The notes: generated from the sequence alone by a model not told the origin. Shown: positions 25,223-35,935, counted from the first letter of the stretch. The stretch: DNA of 64,000 bases from JAICQM01 sp963781555 (GCA_963781555.1 CAWAGB010000006.1:310001-374000); one strand, 5' to 3'. Numbers and translations are program-made.

Positions 25223-28200
25223 GTGACCCAGCGACCCTCCGACAGCGCGACGGACCAGTTCGTCCACCTGCACGTCCACTCCGAGTTCAGCCTCCTCGAC
25301 GGCCTCTCGCGCATCCCCGAGATGACGGCCCGGGTGGCGGGGCAGGGGATGCCGGCGCTGGCGATCACCGACCACGGCAGCATGTACGGCGTGATCCCGT
25401 TCTACGCGGCCGCGAAGGCCGCGGGGATCAAGCCGATCATCGGCATCGAGGCGTACATCGCGCCGCGTGGGATGACGGACAAGGACGGCAAGCAGGACGC
25501 TGACTATCACCACATGATCCTGCTGGCGCAGAGCGACGAGGGCTACCGGAACCTGCTGGCGCTCACGACCGCCGGGCACCTCGACGGCTACTACTACAAG
25601 CCGCGCATCGACAAGGACCTGCTCGCGAAGCACAGCAAGGGCCTCATCGGTACGTCTGCCTGCCTGGGCGGGGAGGTGCTCAAGCGGCTCGGACAGGGCG
25701 ATGAGCGGGGAGCCGCGGAGGCGGCGGACAGCTATCGGTCCATCCTGGGGCCGGAGAACTTCTTCATCGAGGTCCAGGAGCACGGCATCCCGGACCAGAA
25801 TCGCCTCCATCCGCAGCTGGTGGAGCTGGCGCGGAAGCAGAACATCCCGCTGGTGGCGACGAACGACACGCACTACACCAGCCCCGACCAGTACGAGGCC
25901 CACGACCTGCTGGTCTGCATCCAGACCGCGAGCAACGTGGACACGCCGGGGCGCATGCGCTTCGAGGCCAACGAGTTCTACCTGAAGTCGGCGGCCGAGA
26001 TGCGCCGCCTCTTCAACGGGGAGCTGCCCGACGCGATGGACAACACGGTCGCCATCGCCGAGCGCTGCGAGGTCAACCTCGACTACACCGGCCTGCGGCT
26101 GCCCCACTTCCCGGTGCCGGAAGGCGAGACCGCCGAAACGTGGCTGCGCAAGGAGTGCGAGCGCGGGATCCTCGACCGCTACCCAACGGTGACCGACGAG
26201 GTCCGCCACCGGCTCGACTACGAGCTCGGGATCATCGGCAGCATGGGGTATTCGGGCTACTTCCTGATCGTGGCCGACTTCATCCGCTTCGCCCGCGAGC
26301 GGAAGATCTTCACCACCTGCCGAGGCTCGGCGCCGGGAAGCATCGTCACCTACTCGCTGGGCATCACCCCGGTCGATCCGCTCGCCTACGGGCTGCCGTT
26401 CGAGCGCTTCCTCAACCCGGACCGGGTGACGATGCCGGACATCGACATCGACTTCCAGGACTCGCGCCGCGACGAGGTCATCGAGTACGTCACCCGCAAG
26501 TACGGCGACGACCGGGTGGCGCAGATCATCACCTTCGGGACGCTCGGCGCGAAAGCCGCCATCCGCGACGTGGGGCGCGCCATGGGCCTGACCTACGCGG
26601 AGGCGGACCGGGTCGCCAAGTCGGTCCCCAACGAGCTCAACATCTCGCTGGATCGGGCCGTCGAGACGAGCCCGCCGCTCCGCGAGCTGATGGCGGGCGA
26701 CGAGCGGGTGGAGAAGCTCATCGGGATCGCGAAGCAGCTGGAGGGCGTCTCCCGCCACGCGTCCACGCACGCGGCGGGGATCGTCATCTCCCGCGAGCCG
26801 CTCACCGAGATCATGCCGCTCCAGCGCGCGACGGACGGCAAGACAACCATGACCCAGTTCGAGATGCACGCCTGCGAGGCGCTGGGCCTCCTCAAGTTCG
26901 ACTTCCTGGGCCTCATCAACCTGACGATCCTGGCCGATGCGGTCGACCTGGTGAAGAAGCATCGGTCAGTGGACATCGACGTTGACAACCTGCCGCTGGA
27001 CGACGCCAAGACGTTCGCGCTGCTCTCCACCGGGGAGACGACCGGCATCTTCCAGCTGGAGGGCTCGGGGATGCGCCGCTACGTCAAGGAGCTGAAACCC
27101 ACCGAGGTCCGCGACCTGGCGGCCATGGTTGCCCTGTTCCGACCGGGACCGATGGCCAACATCCCCGCGTACATCCGCCGCAAGCACGGCCTGGAGCCGG
27201 TCACCTACCTGCACGACTCCCTGGAGCCCGCCCTGCGCGACACGTACGGGATCTTCGTGTACCAGGAGGACATCATGACCGCGGCCATCGCGATGGCCGA
27301 TTACACCGGTCCCGAGGCGGACAACCTCTGCTACGCCATCCGCAAGAAGAAGGAGAAGGTCCTCCGCGAGCACGAGGCCAAGTTCAAGGCCGGTGCAAAG
27401 CGCAAGGGCATCCCGCCGGGGATCGTGGACCAGGTGTTCGCCGCCTTCGAGCCGTTCGCGCGCTACGGGTTCAACAAGGCGCATGCGACCTGCTACGGGC
27501 TGATCGCCTACCAGACCGCGTACCTCAAGGCGAACTATCCGATCGAGTTCATGACCGCCGTCCTCAACGGCTTCTCGGGTCGCGCGGAGAAGGTGGCCGC
27601 CGTGATCGCCGAATGCCGGCGGCTGGGCATCGAGGTCCGTCCGCCGGACGTCCAGAAGTCGCACGCGCCGTTCACCGTTGAGACCGATGGCGCTGGCGCG
27701 CCGGAGGCCATCCGCTTCGGGATGGCCGCGATCAAGAACGTCGGCGAGGGCGCCATCGAGGCGATCACCTCGGTCCGGGACGGGGAGAGGAGCCGGGTCC
27801 CTTCCGCTCGCTGGACGACCTCAGCCGGCGCGTCGACCTGCGCACCGTCAACAAGCGCGTCCTCGAGTCGCTCATCAAGGCCAATGCCGTCGGCTCGCTC
27901 GGCACCGCGTCCGCGCTGCTCGGCGCGCTCGACGCGGCCCTCGAGGCCGGCCAGCGCCACCAGCGGGATGTCGCCGCAGGCCAGTCGACTCTCTTCGACC
28001 TCTTTGCCCCGGCCGCGGACGACGCCGTCACGTTCCTGGACGGCGGGGAGGAGATCCCGCGCCGCGAACGGCTGCGCTGGGAGAAGGAGCTCATCGGCCT
28101 GTACCTGTCCGAGCATCCGCTCGGCGACATCGCCGACGTCCTGCCCGAGTACGTGACCGCCTACACCGGTGATCTGGCCGAGGAGCCCGAGCAGGCGCGG

Positions 28201-28962
28201 GTGACGATCGGCGGGATCATCCAGTCCTCGCGTCGCGTGGTGACCCGTTCGGGCTCGACGATGCTGGTCGCGACCATCGAGGATCTCCAGGGCTCGGTGG
28301 AGGTGGTCGTCTTCCCGAAGGTCTTCGAGCAGACCGCGCCCACCTGGTCGGACGATGGCGTGGTGCTCATCTCGGGACGCGTCGACCATCGCGACGAGAC
28401 GGCGCAGATCCTGTGCGAGTCCGTGTGGCCGTGGGACGAGGCGGTGCGCATGGGACCGGGCGGCTTCGCGGCCGAGCGGGACCGCATGCAGCGCGCTCGT
28501 GGCACGCGCGGGGGATCGCCGCCCGCTCAGGGCGTGTGGGCGGGGAGCACCCCGGTGCCGGTGCGGCCGGAGCCGCGGGTGGCGGTGCCGGTCGAGGCGG
28601 CCCCCGTGGGGGTCGCTGCGGGATCCGTGGCGGTGGCCACCGCCCCCGAAGCCGATGAGCCGGCCGCGCCTGCCGACGCGGTCCCGCTGCAGTCCGCGCC
28701 GGTCGGCGTGGAGGGGACGGTCAATGTCGCGTTCGAGCCGGGCACGCCGGCGGATCGCGTCTACGCCGCACTCTCCGCCCTCCAGGTCGCCATCCGGGGA
28801 CGGCCGGGGCCGCTGCCGGTGGTGATCGGCCTGGGTGGCGCCGAGTGGCAGGTCAAGCTGCCGGAGCGCGTCGCCTGGGATGAGCACCTGCCGGACGCCC
28901 TCCGGCGTGTGGCGGGCATCCCGCTGCTGGTGGAGCTGCGCTCCACGCCTGCGACCCCGTGA
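25223..28962 (+). CDS. dnaE: DNA polymerase III alpha subunit, one frameshift
   Basis: About 1246 residues of the replicative polymerase. An N-terminal PHP domain begins FVHLHVHSEFSLLDG; the ligands H17, H19 and D26, then ITDHGS, GIEAY, YHHMIL, GTSACLGG and TNDTHY make all nine metal positions of an active PHP domain. The catalytic aspartates lie in PDIDIDFQDSRRD. Near 27780-27797 the frame changes, and PFRSLDDLSRRVDLRTVNKR continues the helix-hairpin-helix part; the OB fold (VTIGGIIQSSRRVV) and C-terminal domain follow. Since dnaE is essential and no other copy is visible, the break is almost certainly a sequence error. Confidence 0.95.
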
Positions 28963-28971
28963 CCGCCCGGC

Positions 28972-28977
28972 TATCCT
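28972..28977 (+). promoter_or_regulatory. -10 element of leaderless gene at 28985
   Basis: TATCCT ends 7 nt before GTG 28985. Confidence 0.55.
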
Positions 28978-28984
28978 GTCGCCC

Positions 28985-29488
28985 GTGACCGATCCCAAGC
29001 CCAAGCCCACCCCCAGGGCGCGCGCCTCGCGCAAGCGTGCCGCGGTGGCCGGCGCGCCCGAGCAGTCGATCACCCCGACCGCCGCGGAGACGGCTGCGCT
29101 CGCGACGCTGCCCAAGTCCACCGACGCGCCGATCTCGGTTGAGCAGCTGGACGCGGTGATCCTCCGTCATCTGCGCCGCTACCCGAATCGCTTCGTCGAC
29201 CTCACGCCGCTCGCTGACGAGCTGGCCGTGGAGCCGGCGCGCATCCAGCTGACCCTGGAGCGGCTGGCGCGACGACGCATGGTCACACTGCCGTTCATCG
29301 AGCCGGGCACCGCCGGTGGAGCGGAGCTCACCGAGGTGGGCCTGCGCTGGCTGATCGCCCACGAGGGTGGCAAGCCAGCCGACACCCCGGTCGCCTTCCA
29401 GCCGTCCGACAAGCGGATCCGGTCGGAGGACGAAGCCGCGCGGCTCCCGCGCGCCGACGTGTACGGGGTGCGCGGCAGCCGTTCCTGA
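28985..29488 (+). CDS. Hypothetical protein with winged-helix-like middle
   Basis: 167 residues. A basic, proline-rich N-terminus (PKPKPTPRARASRKR) is followed by a segment that could fold as a winged helix: VEQLDAVILRHLRRYPNRFV, LADELAVEPARIQLTLERLA, RRMVTLPF. The C-terminus ends ADVYGVRGS. DNA binding is inferred from the fold-like pattern and charge only. Start chosen from TATCCT 7 nt upstream; the gene is separated from dnaE by 22 bp but probably has its own transcript. Confidence 0.65.
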   Translation: MTDPKPKPTPRARASRKRAAVAGAPEQSITPTAAETAALATLPKSTDAPISVEQLDAVILRHLRRYPNRFVDLTPLADELAVEPARIQLTLERLARRRMVTLPFIEPGTAGGAELTEVGLRWLIAHEGGKPADTPVAFQPSDKRIRSEDEAARLPRADVYGVRGSRS

Positions 29489-29490
29489 AC

Positions 29491-31539
29491 CTAGGCGGCG
29501 TTTACCTGGTTGCGTCCCGCCCGCTTCGCCATGATCAGCGCCACGTCCGCCGTCTTCAGCAGGTCCGTCAGCGGCCCGTGGCCGGCGGCCACCTCGGCGA
29601 CGCCGGCGCTGAGCGTGCAGTGGATCGGCTCGCCATCGGTACCCATGAGCTCCAGGCCGGCGAAGGCATGGCGGATCTCGTCGGCAAGTCGCACCGCCGC
29701 GGTGCGACCGGTGCCCGGCAGGACGGCGATGAACTCCTCCCCTCCGTAGCGGGCCACGATATCGGCCCGGCGGAGACGGGTCGCCAGCAAGGTCCCCAGC
29801 GCCGCGAGCACCACGTCGCCGGTTTCGTGGCCGCGCTCCTTGTTGACCGCCCCGAAGTGGTCCAGGTCGAGCAGGATGGCTGAGATCACCGGGCGCGCTC
29901 CGGGTGCCTGGCGGTCGCGGAACGCGCCGAGCTGCTCGAAGGCGAGGTTGAAGTAGCGCCGGTTGGGAATGCCGGTCAGCTCGTCGCGGATGGAGCGGTC
30001 GCTCACCTTGGCGTACTCGATCACGTTGCCGATGGCCTGCGCGCTCAGCTCGGACATCATCGCCAGCGCGGCGCGCTCGTGGGCGGTGAAGGGCCGCGAC
30101 AGGTCGGCGCGGGCCAGTCCCAGGGTGGCGATCACCTCGCCATCGCGCAGCATCGGCGCACAGATGAAGGCGAGGGGCTCGCTCGGCAGGACACCGGCCA
30201 GGCTGCTTGCGCGGTCGGCGGGGAGGGTCCGCTCACGACTGATCGCGATGCGGTCGCGAATGACCGCCCCGGAAACGCCGTCGCCGGCCCTGATCGGCTG
30301 GCCCACCGCGCCCGGCGCACCGATGGCTGCGCGAACCGTATGGTCCCCGCCGGCGCGCGCCTCGGCCACGGTGAGCTGCGCGATGTCGGCGGGCACCACG
30401 TTCATGGCGGCCTGGACGATCTGGTGGTAGGTCGCCTCGTCGTCAAGGGTTTGCGCGATCTGGCGCGCGAAGTTGGCGAGGCGGTCGCTGGTGGCGGCGC
30501 GTTCCGCGGCGGCGACTCGCTGTACCTCGATGATGCGTTCGGCGCGGCGCCGCTCGGCGACGGCCGCGGCGGTCACGAAGGCCGTGAGGAAGACCACCGC
30601 GACGAAGATCTGGCCCTGGCCGATCTGCCAGGTGGGGAGCGGGTTGAGGACCGCGATCGGCCCTCGGCCGAGCACGGTGCCGGCCGTGGCGATGAGCGCC
30701 ACCTGGAACGAGGCAAGCGCCGCGCCAGCGACGCCGAAGCGCAGCGAGGCGAGCACCAGGAGCAGAAAGATCGGGTACGAGGAGAGACGGGCGCCATCGC
30801 TCGAGGACACGAAGGTGACTGTCGTGAGGGCCAGCAGCGCCAGCTCGAGGGACGCACCCTCCAGGAGGCGTGTCCAGCCGATCCCCGGCAGGCGCAGGTC
30901 GGCGCGGCGGAGCATGAAGAGCGGAGTGATGGCCATGATCCCTGCCGCATCGGCGAGCCACCAGGTGATCCAGGCCCCCAGCAGCGAGCCGCCGTTTGCG
31001 GCGACTACCACGAGCGCACCGGTGAGGCCCGCGAGGGCCGGCGGCCCCAGCGCTGCCGCGGTGAAGAATCGACCGATTCCGTGGACGGATCCGAGGTGCG
31101 TCACACCGAGTCGGCGCAGCAGCACTGCGGCAAGCAGCGGCTCGATCGTGTGCGCCAGGGCCATGCCGAGCGCCTCGAAGGTCGATGTCCCGGCGCCCAG
31201 ATGGGCGCCGGTCACCGCCACCGCGACGGCCCCCATGATCAACGGCCAGCGGCGCGGCGCCGTCGCCATGAGGGCGCCCAGTGCGATGCCGGCCGGAGGC
31301 CAGATGATCGCAACGTTCTGCGGATGCGCGACGAAGACGAGGCTCATCTGGGCCAGCACCGCATAGGCGACAGCGGCACCGGCGATCCCGAGGGCGGCGG
31401 CGAGCATCGACCACCGCGGGCGAACGACGGCCGCCGCTCGTGCGACCGCGCCCCCGCGGGCAGGGCGCGTGGTCAGGTGCTGATCGTGAACAAGCTCCGT
31501 GTGCACCGGCGTACGGTGGCGGACCGCACCGCACTGCAC
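29491..31539 (-). CDS. MASE1-GAF-GGDEF diguanylate cyclase
   Basis: Up to 682 residues. Eight or so membrane segments (about 45-330) with the MASE1 hallmark IIWPPAGIALGAL; a GAF domain (about 365-510); and a C-terminal GGDEF domain with RDELTGIPNRRYF, LLDLDHFGAVN and the active loop RYGGEEF (about 599-603). RRAD exactly five residues before GGEEF is the inhibitory I-site for c-di-GMP feedback. It makes c-di-GMP from two GTP at the membrane. The start is uncertain: GTG 31539 is the longest, internal GTG/ATG codons before residue 45 are possible. Convergent with the gene at 28985. Confidence 0.9.
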   Translation of the reverse strand: MQCGAVRHRTPVHTELVHDQHLTTRPARGGAVARAAAVVRPRWSMLAAALGIAGAAVAYAVLAQMSLVFVAHPQNVAIIWPPAGIALGALMATAPRRWPLIMGAVAVAVTGAHLGAGTSTFEALGMALAHTIEPLLAAVLLRRLGVTHLGSVHGIGRFFTAAALGPPALAGLTGALVVVAANGGSLLGAWITWWLADAAGIMAITPLFMLRRADLRLPGIGWTRLLEGASLELALLALTTVTFVSSSDGARLSSYPIFLLLVLASLRFGVAGAALASFQVALIATAGTVLGRGPIAVLNPLPTWQIGQGQIFVAVVFLTAFVTAAAVAERRRAERIIEVQRVAAAERAATSDRLANFARQIAQTLDDEATYHQIVQAAMNVVPADIAQLTVAEARAGGDHTVRAAIGAPGAVGQPIRAGDGVSGAVIRDRIAISRERTLPADRASSLAGVLPSEPLAFICAPMLRDGEVIATLGLARADLSRPFTAHERAALAMMSELSAQAIGNVIEYAKVSDRSIRDELTGIPNRRYFNLAFEQLGAFRDRQAPGARPVISAILLDLDHFGAVNKERGHETGDVVLAALGTLLATRLRRADIVARYGGEEFIAVLPGTGRTAAVRLADEIRHAFAGLELMGTDGEPIHCTLSAGVAEVAAGHGPLTDLLKTADVALIMAKRAGRNQVNAA

Positions 31540-31570
31540 ACCGGTACGAAGGTCCCGCCTCGTGCCCGCG

Positions 31571-31610
31571 CGTCCTCAGGCCGGGATGCGCGTCCTCAGG
31601 CCGGGATGCG
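31571..31610. repeat. Perfect 20-bp tandem duplication
   Basis: CGTCCTCAGGCCGGGATGCG occurs twice head to tail (31571-31590 and 31591-31610). The stop codon of the minus-strand zinc-ribbon gene is in one copy and is repeated in the other. Confidence 0.8.
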
Positions 31611-31793
31611 CGGGCCCGTCGCCTCACGCGCCGCAGTCTCCTCGCCGACCTCGAACGAGAAGTAGAAGGGCGGCGCGTCATCGAACGTCGCGCGGGGCTG
31701 GTCCGGGTCCATGCCGCACACCGGGCAGCGGCTGTGACGGCTCTCCGGAAGCTCGATCTGTGCATCGCAATGCGTGCATCGGCGGGTGATCAT
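31596..31793 (-). CDS. Small zinc-ribbon protein
   Basis: 65 residues. CTHC (7-10) and CPVC (23-26) form a rubredoxin-like or zinc-ribbon knuckle; the remainder is acidic and aromatic (DDAPPFYFSFEVGEETAARE). No known partner. The 3' end carries a perfect 20-bp tandem duplication that includes the stop codon. Confidence 0.6.
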   Translation of the reverse strand: MITRRCTHCDAQIELPESRHSRCPVCGMDPDQPRATFDDAPPFYFSFEVGEETAAREATGPRIPA

Positions 31794-32002
31794 GGCTGCC
31801 CTCGTGGTTGCGGTCTTCGGTCAGACGTCGGACGGCGCCACCGCGTTGCATGAACCACGCCAGATAATTCGCCGATAAGGCCGGTCGTCACCATCGGCTG
31901 CGTGGATGGCTACCGCTTAGGATCTCTGCATGGCGACAGGCGGACGATGCGTAGGGTCGGCGCACGCGAATTTGGTAGGAAACGCGACAACGGCCATCCG
32001 CC
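31794..32002. other. Gap between zinc-ribbon gene and ABC transporter operon
   Basis: Nothing convincing. A TAGGAT 6 nt before an ATG at 31930 imitates a leaderless start, but the frame that follows is antisense to the ABC ATPase gene and has no recognisable protein. Confidence 0.4.
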
Positions 32003-32857
32003 TCAGCGGTCCAGGAAGCGCCGCAGGAACCGGGTCGTGGCCTCGTGCTGGGGATCGTCCAGGACCTGCTCCGGCGGTCCCTGCTCCACGATCCGCCCGT
32101 TCTCCATGAAGACGACGCGGTCGGCCGCTTCCTGGGCGAAGTGCATCTCATGGGTCACCACGATCATCGTGGTGCCGCTGTGCGCAAGGTCCTCCATGAC
32201 CCGCAGCACCTCGCCGATGAGCTCCGGGTCCAACGCGGAGGTAGGCTCGTCGAAGAGGAGGATCTTGGGCTCCATGCACAGGGCGCGGGCGATGGCCACG
32301 CGCTGCTTCTGCCCCCCGGAGAGGCGCGATGGGTACTCCATCCGCTTGTCCGACAGGCCCACGACCTCCAGGTAGAAGTCGGCTCGCTCCTCGGCCATGG
32401 CGCGTGAAACGCCCTTCACCCGAATCGGTGCCTCGATGCAGTTCTCGAGCACAGACATGTGCGGGAAGAGGTTGAACTCCTGGAACAGCATTCCTGCGCG
32501 CAGCCGGATCTGGCGGATCTGCTCCAGATGGCGCCGGTCGCGCGCCTTCAGGGGATCGGCGGCCACTTCGACTCCGTCGATCCAGACCGATCCCATCGTC
32601 GGTTCCTCGAGGAAGTTGAGGCACCGCAGGAGCGTCGTCTTGCCGCTCCCGGAGCGACCGATGACCATCACCGCCTCGCGCTGCCGGACCTCCAGGTCGA
32701 CGCCGCGCAGGACGTGGTTCTCGCCGAAGAACTTGTGGATCCCGGAGGCGCGGACGATGACCTCGTCCACGTGGCCCGGGAGCGTCCCCCGGTAGCCGGA
32801 CGACGACGGCGCAGGCCGCTCGCCGTGATTCGGGAGCGGGCCGGGGTCGAAGGTCAT
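32003..32857 (-). CDS. Polar amino-acid ABC transporter ATP-binding protein
   Basis: 284 residues. A 35-residue poorly conserved N-terminus precedes the ABC fold: Walker A GRSGSGKTT, Q-loop MLFQEFNLFPHMSV, signature LSGGQKQR, Walker B ILLFDEPTSALDP and the H-loop VTHEMHF. Closest to the GlnQ/HisP group that powers polar amino-acid import. The ATG overlaps the permease stop by ATGA (32854-32857). Last gene of a binding protein-permease-ATPase operon. Confidence 0.93.
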   Translation of the reverse strand: MTFDPGPLPNHGERPAPSSSGYRGTLPGHVDEVIVRASGIHKFFGENHVLRGVDLEVRQREAVMVIGRSGSGKTTLLRCLNFLEEPTMGSVWIDGVEVAADPLKARDRRHLEQIRQIRLRAGMLFQEFNLFPHMSVLENCIEAPIRVKGVSRAMAEERADFYLEVVGLSDKRMEYPSRLSGGQKQRVAIARALCMEPKILLFDEPTSALDPELIGEVLRVMEDLAHSGTTMIVVTHEMHFAQEAADRVVFMENGRIVEQGPPEQVLDDPQHEATTRFLRRFLDR

Positions 32858-33673
32858 CGGTCGCCTCGCGCCATCCGCTTCTCCAGCTTGTCCTGGAAGA
32901 AGCTGAAGATGATCGTCAGGCCCCAGTAGACCGCCGCGGCAATGAGCAACCCCTCCAACGAGGCGAGGTTGCGGCGGCCCGAGGGTCGAGGCGCGCCACA
33001 GCAGCTCCTGGACCCCGAGGACGTACACCAGGGAGCTGTCCTTGATCATGGCGATGAAGTCGTTGCCGATGGCGGGGATGACGATCCGGAACGCCTGCGG
33101 CAGCACCACCCGTCGAAACACGAGCCGCTCCGGCATCCCGAGCGCCTCCGCCGCTTCGCGCTGACCCCGAGGCACCGCCTGGATACCGGCGCGGAAGATC
33201 TCCGTCATGTAGGCGCCGTAGTTGAAGCCCAGCGCCAGGATCCCGCCGACCACCACCGGCAGAGTGACGCCGAGCTGCGGAAGCGCCAGGTAGACGAAGA
33301 AGATCTGGACCAGCAGCGGCGTGCCACGCACGAGTGACACGTAGAGCGACGCGATGCCGTTGATGATGGGATTGGTGGAGAGGCGCCCCAGCGCGCCGAG
33401 CAGCGCGAGGATCACTGCCAGGAGGATCGACGAGAGGCAGATCAGGATCGTCAACCACGCGCCCTGGACGATGTACGGGCCGGCACTGGCGATGAAGCCG
33501 AGGTTGATGTTGCCGCTGAGCCACAGCGCCCCCCCCAGGACCGCCAGCAGGACGAGCCACGTCAGGCCGAACTGCAGCGAGAATGCCCGCCGGGCACGCA
33601 GACGGGCATCTTCGACCCGCCGGACGATGGTCTCGGTATCGGCGTCGGGAGTCGGCGCTGCAGGGGGGCTCAT
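32854..33673 (-). CDS. Polar amino-acid ABC transporter permease, one frameshift
   Basis: About 272 residues with five to six membrane segments. The HisM/GlnP signature is present: VRGTPLLVQIFFVYLALP and the cytoplasmic EAA loop EAAEALGMPERLVFRRVVLPQA. The frame changes near 32970, where ELLWRASTLG must join LEGLLIAAAVYWGLTIIFSF; without the shift the frame would run on into the ATPase and create a false fusion. The restored C-terminus KRMARGDR ends exactly in the ATGA overlap with the ATPase, which confirms the repair. Confidence 0.88.
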
Positions 33674-33750
33674 GGGGCGAATCCGCCCGAAGACGCGGGA
33701 CGGGGACGCTGGTACGCCCCCGTCCCGTGCTCCGTATCAGCGGATGAGCG

Positions 33751-34659
33751 CTATTCGGCGGCCGTCGTCAGGTCGAGGCCGTCGTACCACTTCTCGCTCA
33801 ATTGGGTGAGCGTCCCGTCCGCGTGCATGTCGGCAACGATCTGGTCGAGCGCCGCCTGGAGCTGCTCGTGAGCGGGGCCGCTCTTGTCGGTCGCGACCGC
33901 GAGCGGCTCGAAGAAGACCGGGTCGCCCACGGTCACGATCGGCACTTCGTCGTTGATCGCCTGCTGCACGGTGGTCGAGGAGCTCAGCCAGCCGGTGAAC
34001 TCGTCGCGGCCCGCCCCGATTGCCTCGGCGCACAGCGCATCGGTCTCGAGCGCGACCGCCTCGACGCCATCCGGCACCGGCGCCGATGACGATCCGTCGC
34101 CGAGGGCGAGGTCGCCGTTGATCCAGTCGAGGTAGGTCGTCGCCGCGCCGACGCAGATGCTCTGGTTGGCGAAGCCGTCAATGGTCGTGATGCCTGACTC
34201 CGTGGAGGCGGCGAGCTGGGCCGGGGTGAAGTAGTACGGCTCGGTGAAGTCGAGGACGCCTTTGCGACCCTCGGTGATCGTCGATTGATCCACGCTCACG
34301 TCCCACTGTCCGTTCCAGCCGCCGGCCTGCACGAGATCGAATGAAGGCGTAGCGAACTCGACTTCGACTCCCAGTCGGGCGCCGATCTCGTTGGCGACGT
34401 CGATGTCGAAGCCCTCGAACGTACCGTCATCCTTCAGGAATGACTGCGGCGCGTAGTTCGGATCGGTCGAGATCTGGATCTTGCCCTCTTCGCAGATCGT
34501 GGCGAGCAGGTCGTCGCCGCTGGCGCTGTCGCAGAACGATGCCGCCCCGCCGCTGCCGCTGGCGGACGCGCTGGTCGATCCGGAACCGGTGCTGGTGCAC
34601 GCGGCAAGCAGCAGCGCAGCGACCGGGAAGATCGCGAGCCCCCGCATCCTGGTGGTCAT
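33751..34659 (-). CDS. Amino-acid ABC transporter substrate-binding lipoprotein
   Basis: 302 residues. A lipoprotein signal peptide (MRGLAIFPVAALLLAAC) with lipobox LAAC makes it a membrane-tethered extracellular binding protein. The SBP family-3 fold follows: ISTDPNYAPQSFLKDDGTFEG with the substrate arginine position replaced by the usual FDIDVANEIGARLGV, then GVLDFTEPYYFTPAQL. ATG 34659 is preceded by GAGGAG at 9 nt; the nearer upstream ATG is too close to that site. First gene of the importer operon, 77 bp before the permease. Confidence 0.9.
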   Translation of the reverse strand: MTTRMRGLAIFPVAALLLAACTSTGSGSTSASASGSGGAASFCDSASGDDLLATICEEGKIQISTDPNYAPQSFLKDDGTFEGFDIDVANEIGARLGVEVEFATPSFDLVQAGGWNGQWDVSVDQSTITEGRKGVLDFTEPYYFTPAQLAASTESGITTIDGFANQSICVGAATTYLDWINGDLALGDGSSSAPVPDGVEAVALETDALCAEAIGAGRDEFTGWLSSSTTVQQAINDEVPIVTVGDPVFFEPLAVATDKSGPAHEQLQAALDQIVADMHADGTLTQLSEKWYDGLDLTTAAE

Positions 34660-34784
34660 GTGTGGCATCTCCTCGTGGCCCCGGGGCATGGCGCGGGGGT
34701 CGTCGTGTCGGTGGATCGAACGGTTGTAGCATCCGAGCGCGCTGCCCGGCAAGGAAAAGCAGCCGCACACCCCGGTCGCATCGG

Positions 34785-34790
34785 TAGACT
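34785..34790 (+). promoter_or_regulatory. -10 element of leaderless Rieske gene
   Basis: TAGACT ends 7 nt before ATG 34798; CATCGGT overlaps its first base immediately upstream. Confidence 0.55.
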
Positions 34791-34797
34791 CCCGCGC

Positions 34798-35888
34798 ATG
34801 ACGACGACCCCGCTCAGCCGCGCCGCGACCCTTCCCAGCCGCTACTACCTCGATGCCGCAGGTCCTCGAGCGAGAGAAGGAGCTCGTCTTCGGGCGCACC
34901 TGGCAGCTGGTGGCGCGCTACGACGAGCTGCAGCGCGATCGGTGACTTCGTGCCGGTCACCGTGCTCGACGAGCCGATCGTGATCACCCACGCCCAGGAC
35001 GACCAGCTGCACGCCTACTACAACGTCTGTCGCCACCGCGCCGGCCAGGTGGCGCTGTCGCGCGGCAACCGCAAGTCGCTCCAGTGCCGCTACCACGGCT
35101 GGACATACGGGCTCGACGGCGCGCTGCGCGCCTGCCCCGAGATGGAGGACACGGAAGACTTCCGCAAGGAGGACTTCGGGCTCATCCCGGTGCGCGTCGA
35201 CCGATGGGGTCCCTATCGTCTTCGTCAACCTCTCGGACGACGCCCCGCCGCTGACGGAGGTGCTGGGCGCCATACCGATGGAGGTCGAGCGCGCCGGATA
35301 CGACGTCGCATCGATGCGCCTCGTGGAGCGCCGCGACTACGTCATCGAGTGCAACTGGAAGGTGTACGTCGACAACTACCTGGAGGGCTACCACCTCCCG
35401 ATCGCCCACCCGGGGCTCTTCAAGGAGCTCGATTACGACGCGTACCGGGTCGAGGAGTTCCGGTACTACTCGAAGCAGCACGCGCCGATTCGCGAGCTGA
35501 AGGCGGGGGAGGAGATCGGGGTGGACCGGCGCTACCTGCGCCAGCCGGGCGCGGAGGATCGGCGCTCTACTACTGGCTCTTCCCGAACACGATGTTCAAC
35601 ATCTACCAGGACAACATGAGCAGCAACGTCATCCTGCCGCTCGGCCCGGATCGAACGCTGACCATCTTCGAATGGTTCTTCGCGGAGCCGGGGAGTGGCC
35701 CCGGCTGGGAGTCGATGCAGCAGACCATCGCCTTCTCCGACGAGATCCAGCAGGAGGACATCGTGATCTGCGAGCAGGTCCAGCGCGGCCTGCGGTCACG
35801 TGCGTACGACACCGGCCGCTTCTCCGCCAAGCGCGAGAACGGCGTCTACCACTTCCAGAACCTGGTCCGCGAGTTCCTCGGGGAGTAG
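34798..35888 (+). pseudogene. Rieske aromatic-ring-hydroxylating oxygenase alpha subunit, at least four frameshifts
   Basis: Joined across frames this is a full-length, about 360-residue oxygenase. The Rieske 2Fe-2S ligands are in NVCRHRAGQV and QCRYHGW; the mononuclear iron site is in DNYLEGYHLPIAHPG. Frame changes are needed near 34858, 34935, 35212 and 35565. One in-frame stop (TGA after ELQRDR) follows from the second. Such enzymes hydroxylate aromatic or demethylate quaternary-amine substrates with an electron-transfer partner; the long GYHLPIAHPGLF spacing suits the choline/carnitine-type or phenylpropionate-type group, undecided. Four breaks in 1.1 kb could be true decay, but every piece is well conserved, so indel errors remain possible. 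Confidence 0.83.
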
Positions 35889-35935
35889 CCCTCTCCGCCG
35901 ACGCGGCGCGGCCGCCCGGACCGAGGCGGCTCGCG

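Noticed and set aside
25169..29121. Long minus-strand open frames opposite dnaE (597 and 528 residues)
   Set aside because: Shadows of dnaE codons; no recognisable protein.
31912..31932. TAGGAT followed 6 nt later by ATG at 31930
   Set aside because: The frame is antisense to the ABC ATPase and encodes nothing recognisable.
32003..33673. A permease-ATPase fusion protein
   Set aside because: The joined frame depends on the shift near 32970; repairing it restores a permease ending in an ATGA overlap with the ATPase start.
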